Below, piece by piece: positions 25,057-35,325 of a DNA stretch of 64,000 nt. Each line of letters begins with the position of its first letter. Position 1 is the first letter of the stretch. The position numbers and the translations under genes are program-made. The DNA lies in the NCBI RefSeq assembly GCF_016901835.1, contig NZ_JACJKX010000003.1, positions 124,001-188,000 on the forward strand, written 5' to 3'. Source of the stretch: Parasutterella secunda. GTDB taxonomy: Bacteria > Pseudomonadota > Gammaproteobacteria > Burkholderiales > Burkholderiaceae_F. The notes below the pieces were generated by a model, which saw only the letters and a program-made list of their open reading frames with translations, was not told where the DNA came from and ran no database searches.

Positions 25057-26895
25057 CTATTTTTCGGCAAGGCGATCAGCCAAGCCGCTGGCTCTTTGAG
25101 TCTTCACCAAAACGGAGCGCTCAATGCTCTTTGCGGTGCCAAAAATTGCTGCTTCGTCTTGCGCTCGGGTCACTGCTGTATAAAAGAGTTCGCGACAAGC
25201 AAGGGGACTGTCTTCTGCCATGGGTAGGAGAACCGCCACGTGAGCAAATTGTGAACCTTGAGATTGGTGAATGGTCATCGTAAAAGCCGTGTCATGTTGA
25301 GGTAAAAGTCCGACCGGAATGCGTTTGTTTCGATCGCCGATGTAAAGTTCGTAGCGTTCGGGATCATTTTCAAGCGGCAAAACAATGCCGACGTCACCGT
25401 TATAGACATCGAGCGATGGCGTGTTCTGGCGAATAATCACTAATCGACCGGGATAAAACAGTGAATTCGATGCAATGTGAGTTTGTTCTCGAATCCGATT
25501 TTCAATAAAGTCGTTGACGGCATTCACACCGTTGTGGCCCACCCGTTGTGCAGCCAGTACTCGGAAACTTTCAGCACATTTCCATAGCTCGATTAATTTT
25601 GAATCGTCTTCAATCAAGGAGTGACGATCGTCAAGATAGTCCTGCAGGGCTTTTAGGTAAGCATTTAAATGAGGACTCAACCATTTAACCAGAGCGGGAT
25701 CAACGGGGTTTTTACTCTTGTAGAGGTGAATGCTGACCTTGTCTTTGCCTTCTGAAGCATTTTTAAATCGCTTGATAAAGGCTTTGCAGTCAAAGTCGGC
25801 TTCGGCCGTTTTGATCGCCTGAGCCAAAACGCCGACATTGGAGTCGTGCGTAAAGCGATGGCTGATTGTGAGCTCAGCAAGATTACTCGATAATGCACCG
25901 TTTTCACTTGTCATGTCCGCCAGTACCGATCCCGGTCCCACCGCTGAGAGCTGATACTTATCCCCGAGCAGAATCAGTCGGGTGCGACGGGCATCGATCA
26001 CGCTCAAAAGCCGATCGGCTAAATGAAGGTCAATCATTGACGCTTCGTCCACAATCATGACATCGATATCGAGCGGGTTATCCTGATCGGAAATTTTGCC
26101 TTTTTTGTTTCGCGTCAAAAGCCATTTATGGATGGTCTGTGCCGGTAATGATTCATCCCGGATGAGATGGACAAGATTCGGAAAGAAGGAGGAGAACTGC
26201 TCACAGGAACCGACCAGTGATTGCATGATTCGCGCGGCGGCTTTACCCGTGGGGGCTGCCAGCGCAATTTTGAGATTCGGTCGGTCAATCAGCAGACACT
26301 CTAAAAGTTTGGCGACGACGGTTGTTTTACCGGTACCGGGTCCGCCCGTAATAATGAAAAATTGCCGCTCCAAGGCTCTTGCCACGGCCCCTTGTTGCTC
26401 AAGGCGACTCGTCTCATCGGTAGGGGAGGGTTTGCCATACTGCATCCCGTTAAATGTCGTTAACGCCTTTTGAACTGCGGGGCTCAGAGTTTGCGGGGTG
26501 TCCTGAATCAATGCAAGAATTTTGAGAGCAACAGCTCTTTCCTGCATGAAGTGGCGCTGCATGTAAAGTCGTCTGAGGCCATCCGTATCATCCAAGACGA
26601 ACGGCACTAGGGGATCGGGTGCTTGCTCAAGTGATAAGGGCTTTCGGGTGAGTAATTTCTTTTCGCACAGAAAAGCAACGTCCGCCTTACTTAAAATCTC
26701 TTCGGAATCCGCTTTGTATTGAATGCAGACACTGCCCTCTTCTTCCGTGAGCGCGTAAGCGTCCATCAATTTCGTCAAACACTCAGGCATCGCCTCGTTG
26801 ACACCGTTTGCCCGACAAATCGTTCTCCAAAGAGCCTGTCCGATTACTCGCCAAGCGGCTTGAGAGTCTGTTAAAACAGTTTCCGATTCATGCAT
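25057..26895 (-). CDS. recD: Exodeoxyribonuclease V subunit alpha (RecD)
   Basis: 612 residues. Superfamily 1 helicase with Walker A GGPGTGKTTVVAKLL, Walker B VDEASMID, QGSQF, and AVTRAQDEAAIFG near the C-terminus. RecD is the 5'-3' motor of RecBCD, which resects broken DNA ends. Length equals the E. coli subunit (608). It is last of the WYL-recC-recB-phosphatase-recD operon, 12 bp after the phosphatase gene. Confidence 0.93.
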   Translation of the reverse strand: MHESETVLTDSQAAWRVIGQALWRTICRANGVNEAMPECLTKLMDAYALTEEEGSVCIQYKADSEEILSKADVAFLCEKKLLTRKPLSLEQAPDPLVPFVLDDTDGLRRLYMQRHFMQERAVALKILALIQDTPQTLSPAVQKALTTFNGMQYGKPSPTDETSRLEQQGAVARALERQFFIITGGPGTGKTTVVAKLLECLLIDRPNLKIALAAPTGKAAARIMQSLVGSCEQFSSFFPNLVHLIRDESLPAQTIHKWLLTRNKKGKISDQDNPLDIDVMIVDEASMIDLHLADRLLSVIDARRTRLILLGDKYQLSAVGPGSVLADMTSENGALSSNLAELTISHRFTHDSNVGVLAQAIKTAEADFDCKAFIKRFKNASEGKDKVSIHLYKSKNPVDPALVKWLSPHLNAYLKALQDYLDDRHSLIEDDSKLIELWKCAESFRVLAAQRVGHNGVNAVNDFIENRIREQTHIASNSLFYPGRLVIIRQNTPSLDVYNGDVGIVLPLENDPERYELYIGDRNKRIPVGLLPQHDTAFTMTIHQSQGSQFAHVAVLLPMAEDSPLACRELFYTAVTRAQDEAAIFGTAKSIERSVLVKTQRASGLADRLAEK

Positions 26896-26907
26896 AACTG
26901 AAAAACC

Positions 26908-27360
26908 TTAAGAGAAGTGATTGCCCGCAATATCAAAACAAGTCAGTCCGTTATCCCGCCACATACTAACAACGCTGTCACGGTCATCGACTGCAAAAAG
27001 AACTTCATAAAAGGGTTCAATGAGCTCCCGATACATTTTCAGTTTGAATTGAGGATCGGTTAATTCGGGATAGCCGCTCAGAATCAGTTGATCGTAATGA
27101 ATATCGTTTTTTTCAAGCCACTCGACAGTCTGCGCTTTAAAGCGGCTTGGGCGAGCCGATAATAAAATCACTTTAATGCCTTTTTCTTCAGCCATATCGA
27201 TCAGTGCTTTGCTCGGAACAATCACTGTATCGAAAACACAGGCTGCATGAAATTCTTCCCGGCGCTTGGGTCGTTCGCGCATGAAATGTACACGATGTTC
27301 GCAATCGCAAAGCGTGCCGTCCAAATCAAAGATAATCGCTTGAGGTTTGTGTCGGATCAT
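26908..27360 (-). CDS. HAD phosphatase resembling the 3'-phosphatase domain of T4 polynucleotide kinase
   Basis: 150 residues. HAD motif I is FDLDGTL (D12, D14), motif II is LLSAR (S68, R70), a motif III lysine is in FKLKMY (K106 or K108), and motif IV is AVDDRDS (D125, D126). The C-terminal part VDDRDSVVSMWRDNGLTCF closely mirrors the end of the T4 Pnkp phosphatase domain (DDRTQVVEMWRRIGVEC, recalled). That enzyme removes 3'-phosphates from nucleic acids so polymerases can act. There is no kinase domain. The start overlaps the recB stop (ATGA) and recD follows 12 bp later, so it is translated as part of the recBCD operon. Confidence 0.75.
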   Translation of the reverse strand: MIRHKPQAIIFDLDGTLCDCEHRVHFMRERPKRREEFHAACVFDTVIVPSKALIDMAEEKGIKVILLSARPSRFKAQTVEWLEKNDIHYDQLILSGYPELTDPQFKLKMYRELIEPFYEVLFAVDDRDSVVSMWRDNGLTCFDIAGNHFS

Positions 27361-30300
27361 TTTTCTTCCTTTTCCGTTTGCGCGGCTGCGGCGTGTGCGA
27401 CCACCACTCCTTCGTGGTAACCGTTTTCAAAAAAGTCATCCAGGCAGGTGATCAATGCCAGGGGAGGGCGAGTGACGAACACTCCGTAGGGAGACTCATC
27501 GCTTCGGCGGATACCGCGAATGAATGCATAAATGGCGCCACCGATTTTTTCTTCCGGTGAATTAATCCCGCAAAACATCAGGTGACGTCTTAGCGCAACG
27601 AGGTAAATCAGGTATTGAAGACTGTAGTGGTGTCGATTAATTTCGGCAAGCATCCGTTCTGAAGTGAAATCTTCAGGTTTTTCGGCAAGCTTGGTGCCCT
27701 TCCAGTCCAAAACAAAGTAGCGTCCCTCAAACTCGAAACAAAGGTCGATTGCACCGGTCAGATACCCCTTGAGCTCTTTGTCGTTTTCAATATTGATGTG
27801 ATAGATCGGATCAAAATGCGAAAGCAGTCTGCTCAGATTTTTAGTCGTCACAGGAGCTCTTCCTTCTTTAGCGTCCCCGATAGCGATGGTAAAGCTCATT
27901 TCCGGAGTTTTCCGATGACTGTCTAAGTCGCACAATCTGAGATCACTCTCTGTAGCGAAAGTGCTCTTATCCACAAGGGTGCAACAAAGGACGTCTTTCA
28001 GGAGTTGATTAAAAACGGGCAACCACTCTTCAACGCTGTAGGGCTCCAAATGGTATTTAAAAGCTGTCAATTGTCGCACAAGGCCTCTGTTGAGAGTGGT
28101 CTCTGCTTCGACGATTCCCCTTTCGGCATTTTTGACTATCGTAAAGTCCGTCTTTTCAAAAAGACTGTGTAAGAAAGTCCCGCTTTCAAGACCTCTTTCA
28201 AATTCCAGAATATTTAGTTCTGAAGAGTCTTTTCTTTTTTGTACTTCATTGATAAAGCCGGACTCATCTGACTCTTCATCAATACTGTCTTCTTTTTCTT
28301 CAATGAGGGTTAGATTTTCCGTTGTTTCCGTAGCACCCCGAGCAATCGCCGTATAGCTAGTAGGAAACCATGATGTGGCAATCATTCTGCCGGGTGCAGC
28401 AGTCAGATCATCGTTATTAATGATTACCTGACGGTTATCCGACAGATTGTCGTGCCAATCAATCCGAGTCGTGTCATCTTCGATCGTTCTGACGATCAAG
28501 GCGCTTTTTTCATGGCCGTTTTGTAAGTCATCTAAAGCTTTTTCATATTGATCTGTATGGGGCGCAGCCGAACCCGTCAGCGACCGTGTGTAACCGTTAT
28601 CCACTCCTTTTAATTGTTTGCCGCTTTTGAAATAGTTCAGGGGCAACACCAGGCGCTGAGAGGCTCGGGTCATGCCGACATAGCCCAATCGAAGAATTTC
28701 CCAATCGTCCTCACGGTCGATGGAGTCGATGACTTCCGGGTACAGGGGAATGAAACTGATACGCAGGTGAATTTTCCCGTCGATGACCTCTTTAAATACA
28801 TTCTTTTTATAGCGATTACCTTTAAAGGCACTGAGTTCATTGGCGTAGAGCAAAAAGACAACCGGGTATTCAAGCCCCTTACTCTTGTGAATGGTCATAA
28901 TGTTGACCAGATCGGCATCGCTGTCGATTCTCAAGCGATACTTTTCCTCATCGGGCGGATTGGTAATTTGCTGCTTGAGCCACCGTGCAAGTCCGGAAAT
29001 GCCTTTCAAAGATAAAGAGGCTTCCTGGAGAACTTCGATGAGCTGTTGGTAGTTGGCAAGTCTTCTCTCACCGTTTTGTACAGGTAGCAACCGCTCCTGG
29101 GTTTTAGACTGAAGCATCAGACGCGCTAGCGCAGCCGAGACGCCTCGTTTAGTCCAGATCTCTCGAGCCTCTTCGATCAACTCTCTCGCCAGCAAGGCAT
29201 TTTTATCATCAATAACGTTTCCCGATTCATTTTCAAAACCCTCAGGCACAATGGCATTGATACTTTCGCCCATCAATCGGGTGGCTCGGGCAAGTCTTAA
29301 AGCCCGAATATCGTCCGGTGCCTCAAGTGCGAGAAGGATCCAGAGAATTTCTCGAGCCTCTTCAGTCATAAAAATATTGTTTTCATCCTGAAAAAGAACT
29401 CGAATACCACGCTTATTTAAATTTTGAATTAAAGGTTCGGCGTCTTTTTTTCGTCGAACCAGAATAGCAATGTCGCCCGGTTGCAGTTTGCGCTCAGCCG
29501 TTTTATAGACATTACCCGATAAAAGAGCACTGATTTCCGAGGCAATCAGTTCAGATTGCTGTTTGCGGTTCGCCTCCGGATTTAAAACCGTATCCGGGTT
29601 CTTTCTCCAGATTTCAAAAACGGGCAGCGGTTTAAAGCCATCGCTTGTATTGAGCATCAAGGGTGTTTTATCGGCACCGGCTTCAAGCGTGCTGTAGCTT
29701 ACGCCGGAATCCAGAAACGGTGTGTCCGCATGAGTGTAAAAAGCATTGAACGCTTCAAGCAGTAAGGGATTGGAGCGATAGTTGACATTAAGCTCGAAGA
29801 TATCCCCGATATCTTCTCTGGCGGCCAAATAAGTATTGAGATCAGCGTTTCTGAATCGATAGATCGATTGTTTGGGGTCGCCTACGAAAAAGACAGAGCG
29901 CGCAGGGCTTTTATCACTTAAAAACAGGCGCTTAAATATCGTGTATTGAATCGGATCCGTGTCTTGGAATTCGTCAATGAGTATGCCATCGTAGCGGGAA
30001 CGAACGCGATCGGCGAAAGCGGGATTATCCAATTCGCTGTACATATCAAGCAGCAAGTCATCAAAAGAGCGAATACCGCTTTGACGTTTCTTGCGTTTTA
30101 GTTCCTGCGGAGCCCAGTCAATGAAGCGTTTCATGACCGCTTTGACTTCATTATCGAGTGCTTTTTCCGCATCGGTGATCTTTTCGTTGATTTTTCCGGT
30201 TTTGGGATCAATAAAAAGCACTTGATCGAAAAGTTCAACTGTGCGGTCTTCAGGCGCTGCTGTGAGTGCTTTAAGAAGATCTTTCCATGGAGAGTACTCA

Positions 30301-30830
30301 ATGAGTGCACTCTTTAACGCTACGTTATCCGTTGCGCTTAATTCCTTTCTGAGGAACTGATCAATAACCTCTCGGCGCAAATCGTCATCAGTGCCGATTT
30401 CAAAATCAAAGCCTTCGGAACTCGAAAACTTATTTTCTTCGAGCATCTTTTGACAGAAACTGTGGATCGTACAGATGGAAGCGTCATCCATGCGGTCAAT
30501 GGCCTGTCGGAAAATTTCCTCTGAAATATCTGCTTCACGCCATTTTTGTACGAGCAACAAAAGTGTTTTGTCGTATTGTTCATCATCGTCTTTGGCACTC
30601 AAAAAGGCTTCCCGAGCTGTAATGAGCAATTCCCGCACTCGTTGCCTTAATTCGGCAGTAGCGGCTTTGGTAAATGTCACGAGTAAAAGCCTGTCGATAC
30701 TGAGCCCTTCCTCAACAATGAGCCTTAAAACGATATGAATAAGGGAATAGGTTTTGCCCGTACCCGCACTGGCTTCAATAAGGTGACGGCCATGAAGCGG
30801 AGTGTTGACGACATCAAATATTCTGCTCAT
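27357..30830 (-). CDS. recB: Exodeoxyribonuclease V subunit beta (RecB)
   Basis: 1157 residues. UvrD-like helicase with Walker A EASAGTGKTYSL near residue 20, Walker B DEFQDTDPIQY, and the VFLLYANELS region. The C-terminal nuclease domain shows the catalytic AIDLCFEFEGRYFVLDWK block with conserved Asp and Lys. RecB is the 3'-5' motor and the nuclease of RecBCD. The start overlaps recC by 17 nt, and the end overlaps the phosphatase gene by 4 nt. Confidence 0.95.
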   Translation of the reverse strand: MSRIFDVVNTPLHGRHLIEASAGTGKTYSLIHIVLRLIVEEGLSIDRLLLVTFTKAATAELRQRVRELLITAREAFLSAKDDDEQYDKTLLLLVQKWREADISEEIFRQAIDRMDDASICTIHSFCQKMLEENKFSSSEGFDFEIGTDDDLRREVIDQFLRKELSATDNVALKSALIEYSPWKDLLKALTAAPEDRTVELFDQVLFIDPKTGKINEKITDAEKALDNEVKAVMKRFIDWAPQELKRKKRQSGIRSFDDLLLDMYSELDNPAFADRVRSRYDGILIDEFQDTDPIQYTIFKRLFLSDKSPARSVFFVGDPKQSIYRFRNADLNTYLAAREDIGDIFELNVNYRSNPLLLEAFNAFYTHADTPFLDSGVSYSTLEAGADKTPLMLNTSDGFKPLPVFEIWRKNPDTVLNPEANRKQQSELIASEISALLSGNVYKTAERKLQPGDIAILVRRKKDAEPLIQNLNKRGIRVLFQDENNIFMTEEAREILWILLALEAPDDIRALRLARATRLMGESINAIVPEGFENESGNVIDDKNALLARELIEEAREIWTKRGVSAALARLMLQSKTQERLLPVQNGERRLANYQQLIEVLQEASLSLKGISGLARWLKQQITNPPDEEKYRLRIDSDADLVNIMTIHKSKGLEYPVVFLLYANELSAFKGNRYKKNVFKEVIDGKIHLRISFIPLYPEVIDSIDREDDWEILRLGYVGMTRASQRLVLPLNYFKSGKQLKGVDNGYTRSLTGSAAPHTDQYEKALDDLQNGHEKSALIVRTIEDDTTRIDWHDNLSDNRQVIINNDDLTAAPGRMIATSWFPTSYTAIARGATETTENLTLIEEKEDSIDEESDESGFINEVQKRKDSSELNILEFERGLESGTFLHSLFEKTDFTIVKNAERGIVEAETTLNRGLVRQLTAFKYHLEPYSVEEWLPVFNQLLKDVLCCTLVDKSTFATESDLRLCDLDSHRKTPEMSFTIAIGDAKEGRAPVTTKNLSRLLSHFDPIYHINIENDKELKGYLTGAIDLCFEFEGRYFVLDWKGTKLAEKPEDFTSERMLAEINRHHYSLQYLIYLVALRRHLMFCGINSPEEKIGGAIYAFIRGIRRSDESPYGVFVTRPPLALITCLDDFFENGYHEGVVVAHAAAAQTEKEEK

Positions 30831-33800
30831 AACTCTCTCCGCTTACTAAGTTATCGAATTTTGTACCGAAGTCATTTAACTTCTTCTCTGAGTTGTCCCG
30901 GCTTGAAGGCTTTGATCCGCTCTTACCTTTTGTGCTTTTAGCTTTTTTCTCCGGATTAATCGATACAGGGGCGATCAGTTTGTCGGCAGCCCCAAAAAAC
31001 GCCTTACTTAATGCTTTGACTTTTTCATAGTCACGTCCGCGCCACAAAATCGGTTCCATGTTGTTATAGTCGCTGCTCGAAGTCATCGCACAGCCTTTTT
31101 CAATTTGAAGTGCAATGAGTTTGGCAAAAGAATCGATAAAGGTTCGGGCGCATGAAGTGTCAGGGGCCTCATAAAGGTTAAATATCGAATCGCCTTTCAG
31201 ATCTAATGTGATGAGACCGACGGGGCAGTCGGCTGCTGCCAATGCAGCCATTTTCACAAAAGCGCGCTTTTGAGCTGAGTCCGATGCGCAAGCCTCGATT
31301 AAATAACCGACATCAGACTTGATGTTTGCTAAAAAGGGTAGGCTCTCAGACGATACGTTGGAGTCAAAATGAAAAAGCGTTACGTCTTCAAGCAAAAATC
31401 TCTTAACGGGCTCACATGATTTGAGGTTGATTTCTTTATTGATGACTTCGGCCCTAGCCAGCGACATGATTTCGTTTTTGAGCTCAAAGGTTTGGCGTGC
31501 TTTTGAAATTTCATCTGCAAAGGATAAAACCCGCACGGCAGGCGTTCCCTTTAACGGGTCACGGGCAAAGCGTTTTTCAATTTCTTTAACGGACAAACCC
31601 TCTTGCAACGCATTCATCAAATCAAGTCTGATCAGTGTGTTTTGCAGAGAATTTTTTTCGGTAATAACCGGAACAGATTCCGGAATTTCAGCCTCAAAGA
31701 CCTGAAAGTCAAGACGCTTTTGAACCCATTTGACAGGGTCGCTATAAAAAGCAAGAAGATCTTCCAGGTAAAGCGTATCGGAAATACGATTGGCGGCAAT
31801 CGGCCCGGTCAACATCACGGGTTCAACGTTTTGATAGCCTTCTTTTCTCGCTTTTTCGAGGGCATTTAATGTGTGAGTTTGAAAACTTTTCCAAAACCGG
31901 ACAGTGTTACTTGTAAAGTTCTCAACTGCCGTGTCTGTCAGCGTAATCGATGCAGTCAACGCCTCACCCATCCGAGCTTTAGCTTGTAAAAGAGTTTCAT
32001 CAGTTTCATTGAGTGCGTTCGTCGTGAGTAAATCCATCAAATCCACAACAACGGGAGACGGATTAAGCGGCGCTTTTTTGTCGCTACCGACGCAGTAGGA
32101 ACACACGAATCGATCTCTTGCCGATAAGAAAGCATCGAGAAACACGTTTCTGTTGTCAGAACGACTGTCACGGTCATTTTGACGCTTGAGTGATTCAGAG
32201 CCCATGAGATCGAACTCTTCAAAGCGCTGATTGCCGGGAAAGCCCGAATTCTCATCCATGCCGATTGCAATAATGACCTTAAAGGGTAACCCTCGAAATG
32301 TTTGCATTCCTGCCAAAGTAATGCGACCCACTGCAGGATAGCGTTCATCGGGTGTGGCAATACGATCTTCGAGTGCACGCCAGTAAACCGTAAGGGGCAT
32401 GGTGATGGGTTCAGGAACGGTCGTGAGAGCAAACTCCTGAACACGCAGGCAGGAGCGCAAATTCATGAGCGAAATTCTGTTGGTATTTTTTGCAAAAAAG
32501 TCATCAATTAAACGATGTGCCCAAAGCGAAAGATCCGCAGGAAGTGCCTCTTTACCCAAAGCTGTCATGCTTTCAAAAGCCAGACGCAACTTTTCGCTCA
32601 GCTTGCAAAGTTTTAAAAATAAAGCCTTGTTTTCAGCAATGTCAGCATAGCGCGTCAATCCGCATTGCACGGGCAAAATGTCAGCCGGACATGCGTTTTG
32701 GTTTTCTGCATAAACATACCCCCAGGAGAGCCTTTCTATTGCTCGCTCGAGTGTTCCGTCTTCGGCTTCATTTAAACCGGTCGAATCCATTCCCGGATGG
32801 GTAAAGCGGAAATGATCGCTATTGATTCCATCTCGAAAGCCGGCGCTCACCAGCCAGTCATGAAGCACATTCAAGTCATCAAGGCTCAGTCCCAGACTTT
32901 CGCAAACCATCGGTAATTCAAGCCAGGCATTGAGTTTAGGCAGCGTTAATCCCTCAATGAGTAACTTACCCAAATCCACAAGACTTTTAGCCGTGAGATC
33001 AGAGCCCGCGGAAGAGTTACCCATAATTTGATAGTCCATTCGGTACTCGGGCGGCAGGGCTTGCATACAGGCTTCAAAAACCGGTGCAGTTTTCTCAATT
33101 TCGGGTGTAATGATCAATACGTCTTCAGGTTTTAACCCTAAGGACTTGTCGGCAAAGAATGCCTGAATCATATTGATGGCATTCTGCACTTCACGGGTCA
33201 AGGTTGGAGCCTCAATAAAGCGTATGGATTGATCATCGGGATCAAGTTTTTGAGGCAACAGATCTGAGCAATTTTGCAAAATGGCCTTTTGAGCCTGATG
33301 CAGGAGCGTATTGTCTGTGGCAATGAGATCAAGCCGTTCGGTTTCCGACTGCGTCCAGATATTTATTTTTTGCAATGAAACGTGTGTCAGATCACCGAGT
33401 TTGGCAGGCTTATGATCAACGTTTTCTTCGCCTTCCGGTGTAAAGGTCCAGAAGCGATTGATTAGGGCTCGGGTTGAGGCTGCATTCTTTCGCAGATAAT
33501 GCAGTGCCTTTTCATTACTCGTATCGGCAAAAGACTCAAACCAATACTCTACGCAGGGGTTTAAGAGATAAACGTATACACGGTGACCGCTTTCCGAGAG
33601 CATTTTGATCACTGGTAACATCAGAGGAGAAATACCGCTCGGAGCAAAAAAATGCAGTGCTTCTGGCTCGTTTGCAAACTTGATCGCTAATGATTCAGGA
33701 CTGGCGTAAAGTCGCAGGGTATCTCGGCCGGCCCAGACGGTTGTCTCAGAGAGCTTTTCCCAAATAGCCTTTTGCCAGGCGTAGTCTGGATGCGCTTCAA

Positions 33801-34326
33801 GAGCAGCTTTCTCTTTTCGGATTTTTTCGTCGTCTACGTCTTCATAAATGCCCACAGGGTTGATTTGATCCAATCCCATCCAATGAGCAACCCAGTCAAA
33901 CCGATAATTGACGTACTTATCAAAGACAGTGGCTACTTTTCCGGCAAGCTCATAGCGAGCAAGCGCTCTTTCCGCATCCGTGGTGTAATGACTGAAAAAA
34001 GTTTGAAGTCTCTCAAAGCGAGAAATAAATTCATTGTCTAAAACCGACCAAATAACCCAGAGAAAATCCTGCGCTTCATCGGGATCACCTACGCCGATAC
34101 CGGCATAGTTATGAAACCAGGATTGAGTCGTCCAAAAATCAATACCCGAGCAGATTCCGTTTGTTTTGGCCAGATGTTGGCGCAGCCGATTATTGATTGC
34201 GCCCGAAGAGGAAATAACCCGAACGCGTTCAAACGGATCCTGAGCCTTATTTTTATCAAGAGAGATCTCGGTGCTCAAATAAGCTTCAAGAATTTCGTAA
34301 GCGTTGCTGTAGACGGTTTTTAACAT
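30814..34326 (-). CDS. recC: Exodeoxyribonuclease V subunit gamma (RecC)
   Basis: 1170 residues, close to E. coli RecC (1122). RecC holds the DNA fork and recognises Chi; it has inactive helicase and nuclease folds, so few motifs are expected. Recognisable blocks are GRITLAGMQTFRGLPFKVIIAIGMDENSG, the FPGNQRFEEFDLM region and LFHFDSNVSSESL. AGGAG precedes the ATG directly after the WYL gene stop. Its 3' end overlaps recB by 17 nt. Confidence 0.93.
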   Translation of the reverse strand: MLKTVYSNAYEILEAYLSTEISLDKNKAQDPFERVRVISSSGAINNRLRQHLAKTNGICSGIDFWTTQSWFHNYAGIGVGDPDEAQDFLWVIWSVLDNEFISRFERLQTFFSHYTTDAERALARYELAGKVATVFDKYVNYRFDWVAHWMGLDQINPVGIYEDVDDEKIRKEKAALEAHPDYAWQKAIWEKLSETTVWAGRDTLRLYASPESLAIKFANEPEALHFFAPSGISPLMLPVIKMLSESGHRVYVYLLNPCVEYWFESFADTSNEKALHYLRKNAASTRALINRFWTFTPEGEENVDHKPAKLGDLTHVSLQKINIWTQSETERLDLIATDNTLLHQAQKAILQNCSDLLPQKLDPDDQSIRFIEAPTLTREVQNAINMIQAFFADKSLGLKPEDVLIITPEIEKTAPVFEACMQALPPEYRMDYQIMGNSSAGSDLTAKSLVDLGKLLIEGLTLPKLNAWLELPMVCESLGLSLDDLNVLHDWLVSAGFRDGINSDHFRFTHPGMDSTGLNEAEDGTLERAIERLSWGYVYAENQNACPADILPVQCGLTRYADIAENKALFLKLCKLSEKLRLAFESMTALGKEALPADLSLWAHRLIDDFFAKNTNRISLMNLRSCLRVQEFALTTVPEPITMPLTVYWRALEDRIATPDERYPAVGRITLAGMQTFRGLPFKVIIAIGMDENSGFPGNQRFEEFDLMGSESLKRQNDRDSRSDNRNVFLDAFLSARDRFVCSYCVGSDKKAPLNPSPVVVDLMDLLTTNALNETDETLLQAKARMGEALTASITLTDTAVENFTSNTVRFWKSFQTHTLNALEKARKEGYQNVEPVMLTGPIAANRISDTLYLEDLLAFYSDPVKWVQKRLDFQVFEAEIPESVPVITEKNSLQNTLIRLDLMNALQEGLSVKEIEKRFARDPLKGTPAVRVLSFADEISKARQTFELKNEIMSLARAEVINKEINLKSCEPVKRFLLEDVTLFHFDSNVSSESLPFLANIKSDVGYLIEACASDSAQKRAFVKMAALAAADCPVGLITLDLKGDSIFNLYEAPDTSCARTFIDSFAKLIALQIEKGCAMTSSSDYNNMEPILWRGRDYEKVKALSKAFFGAADKLIAPVSINPEKKAKSTKGKSGSKPSSRDNSEKKLNDFGTKFDNLVSGESYEQNI

Positions 34327-34338
34327 CGATGCTCCTGC

Positions 34339-35325
34339 TTAAGAAAGCACTGTTTTGTCAACCCGGATGATGCCCGCGGGGCCTCTCCAGGTGTTGATCC
34401 AACCGTCCAATAGCAAGCTGTCTTCAATTTCAACCGTTAATACATAGTGACCGTCGGCATTTTTCTCAATTTTTTGAGAGCGGTTAAAGGGTGCTTCGGT
34501 TAAGTTAAGTGCCGTGGCTTCATTCGTAAATTCAAGGGTTAACCGAACGATGTGTGAATGTTCGTCGGAGTAGTTGAAGTGGTGATCCTTCACGTACTTC
34601 TTGATATTGAAATTCTTTTCCCGTTGAGCGGGTTCATTGAGAAGCTCCGCCTCAGTGATTCGGTGTAAAGCAAGATGCCGGATATCGGTATAACCGTCAA
34701 AGCGGCAGACAAGGTACAGACGAATATCCTGCTGCACGAGCCCGATGGGAGAGACATTTTTGGTTTTCTCTTCGCGGGCAGTGTTATGGTAGGTGAGGCG
34801 AAGCTTTTTATTTTCAAAAAGCGCATTGGAGACCGCCTCGAAAATTCTCGGTTTGATATCGGGCGGAATCTGCGGCAGGTTGTTCGATACTACAGCCACT
34901 TTATTGAGCCACTCGTTTTCATGGCTTATACGTCCTTGAACATCTGAAAGCGTCTGGCGCGCAGCATCGAAAAAGGGCTCCATGGCTTTATTGAGTTTGC
35001 CCGGGAGCTGATAGCGTAAGTTGGCCTCGATGAGCCTTAACATCATCGCCTCTTGAGGCGAGAGTTTATTAAAGGGGAAGGGGGAGGTGTCCGTTCCCAT
35101 GCGATAGCTGTATGGTTTCGTACGGTCATCACGCTCCAAGGGCAGATTGCCGCTTTCATAGAGTTGTTTGAGATAGCGCTGCAAGGTAAGCGTCTGTACC
35201 TCAATACCCGATGCACGGAGACTGTTTTGAATTTCAACGGTGGAAATGAAACGATGACGCGGAATGCGTTTGATCACTTCCAGATAAAGCATGGCTTGGT
35301 TGATAGCGTTCATTTGTCTGGCCAT
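34339..35325 (-). CDS. WYL-domain transcriptional regulator
   Basis: 328 residues. An N-terminal winged helix (about 1-75, FISTVEIQNSLRASGIEVQTLTLQRYLKQLY) is followed by a central WYL domain (YHNTAREEKTKNVSPIGLVQQDIRLYLVCRFDG, R near AL-HRI) and a C-terminal WCX region. WYL proteins often regulate DNA-damage and phage-defence genes and may sense nucleic acids. The gene starts the recC-recB-phosphatase-recD operon with only 12 bp to recC, so it may autoregulate the whole set. GGAG lies about ten bases before the ATG. Confidence 0.85.
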   Translation of the reverse strand: MARQMNAINQAMLYLEVIKRIPRHRFISTVEIQNSLRASGIEVQTLTLQRYLKQLYESGNLPLERDDRTKPYSYRMGTDTSPFPFNKLSPQEAMMLRLIEANLRYQLPGKLNKAMEPFFDAARQTLSDVQGRISHENEWLNKVAVVSNNLPQIPPDIKPRIFEAVSNALFENKKLRLTYHNTAREEKTKNVSPIGLVQQDIRLYLVCRFDGYTDIRHLALHRITEAELLNEPAQREKNFNIKKYVKDHHFNYSDEHSHIVRLTLEFTNEATALNLTEAPFNRSQKIEKNADGHYVLTVEIEDSLLLDGWINTWRGPAGIIRVDKTVLS

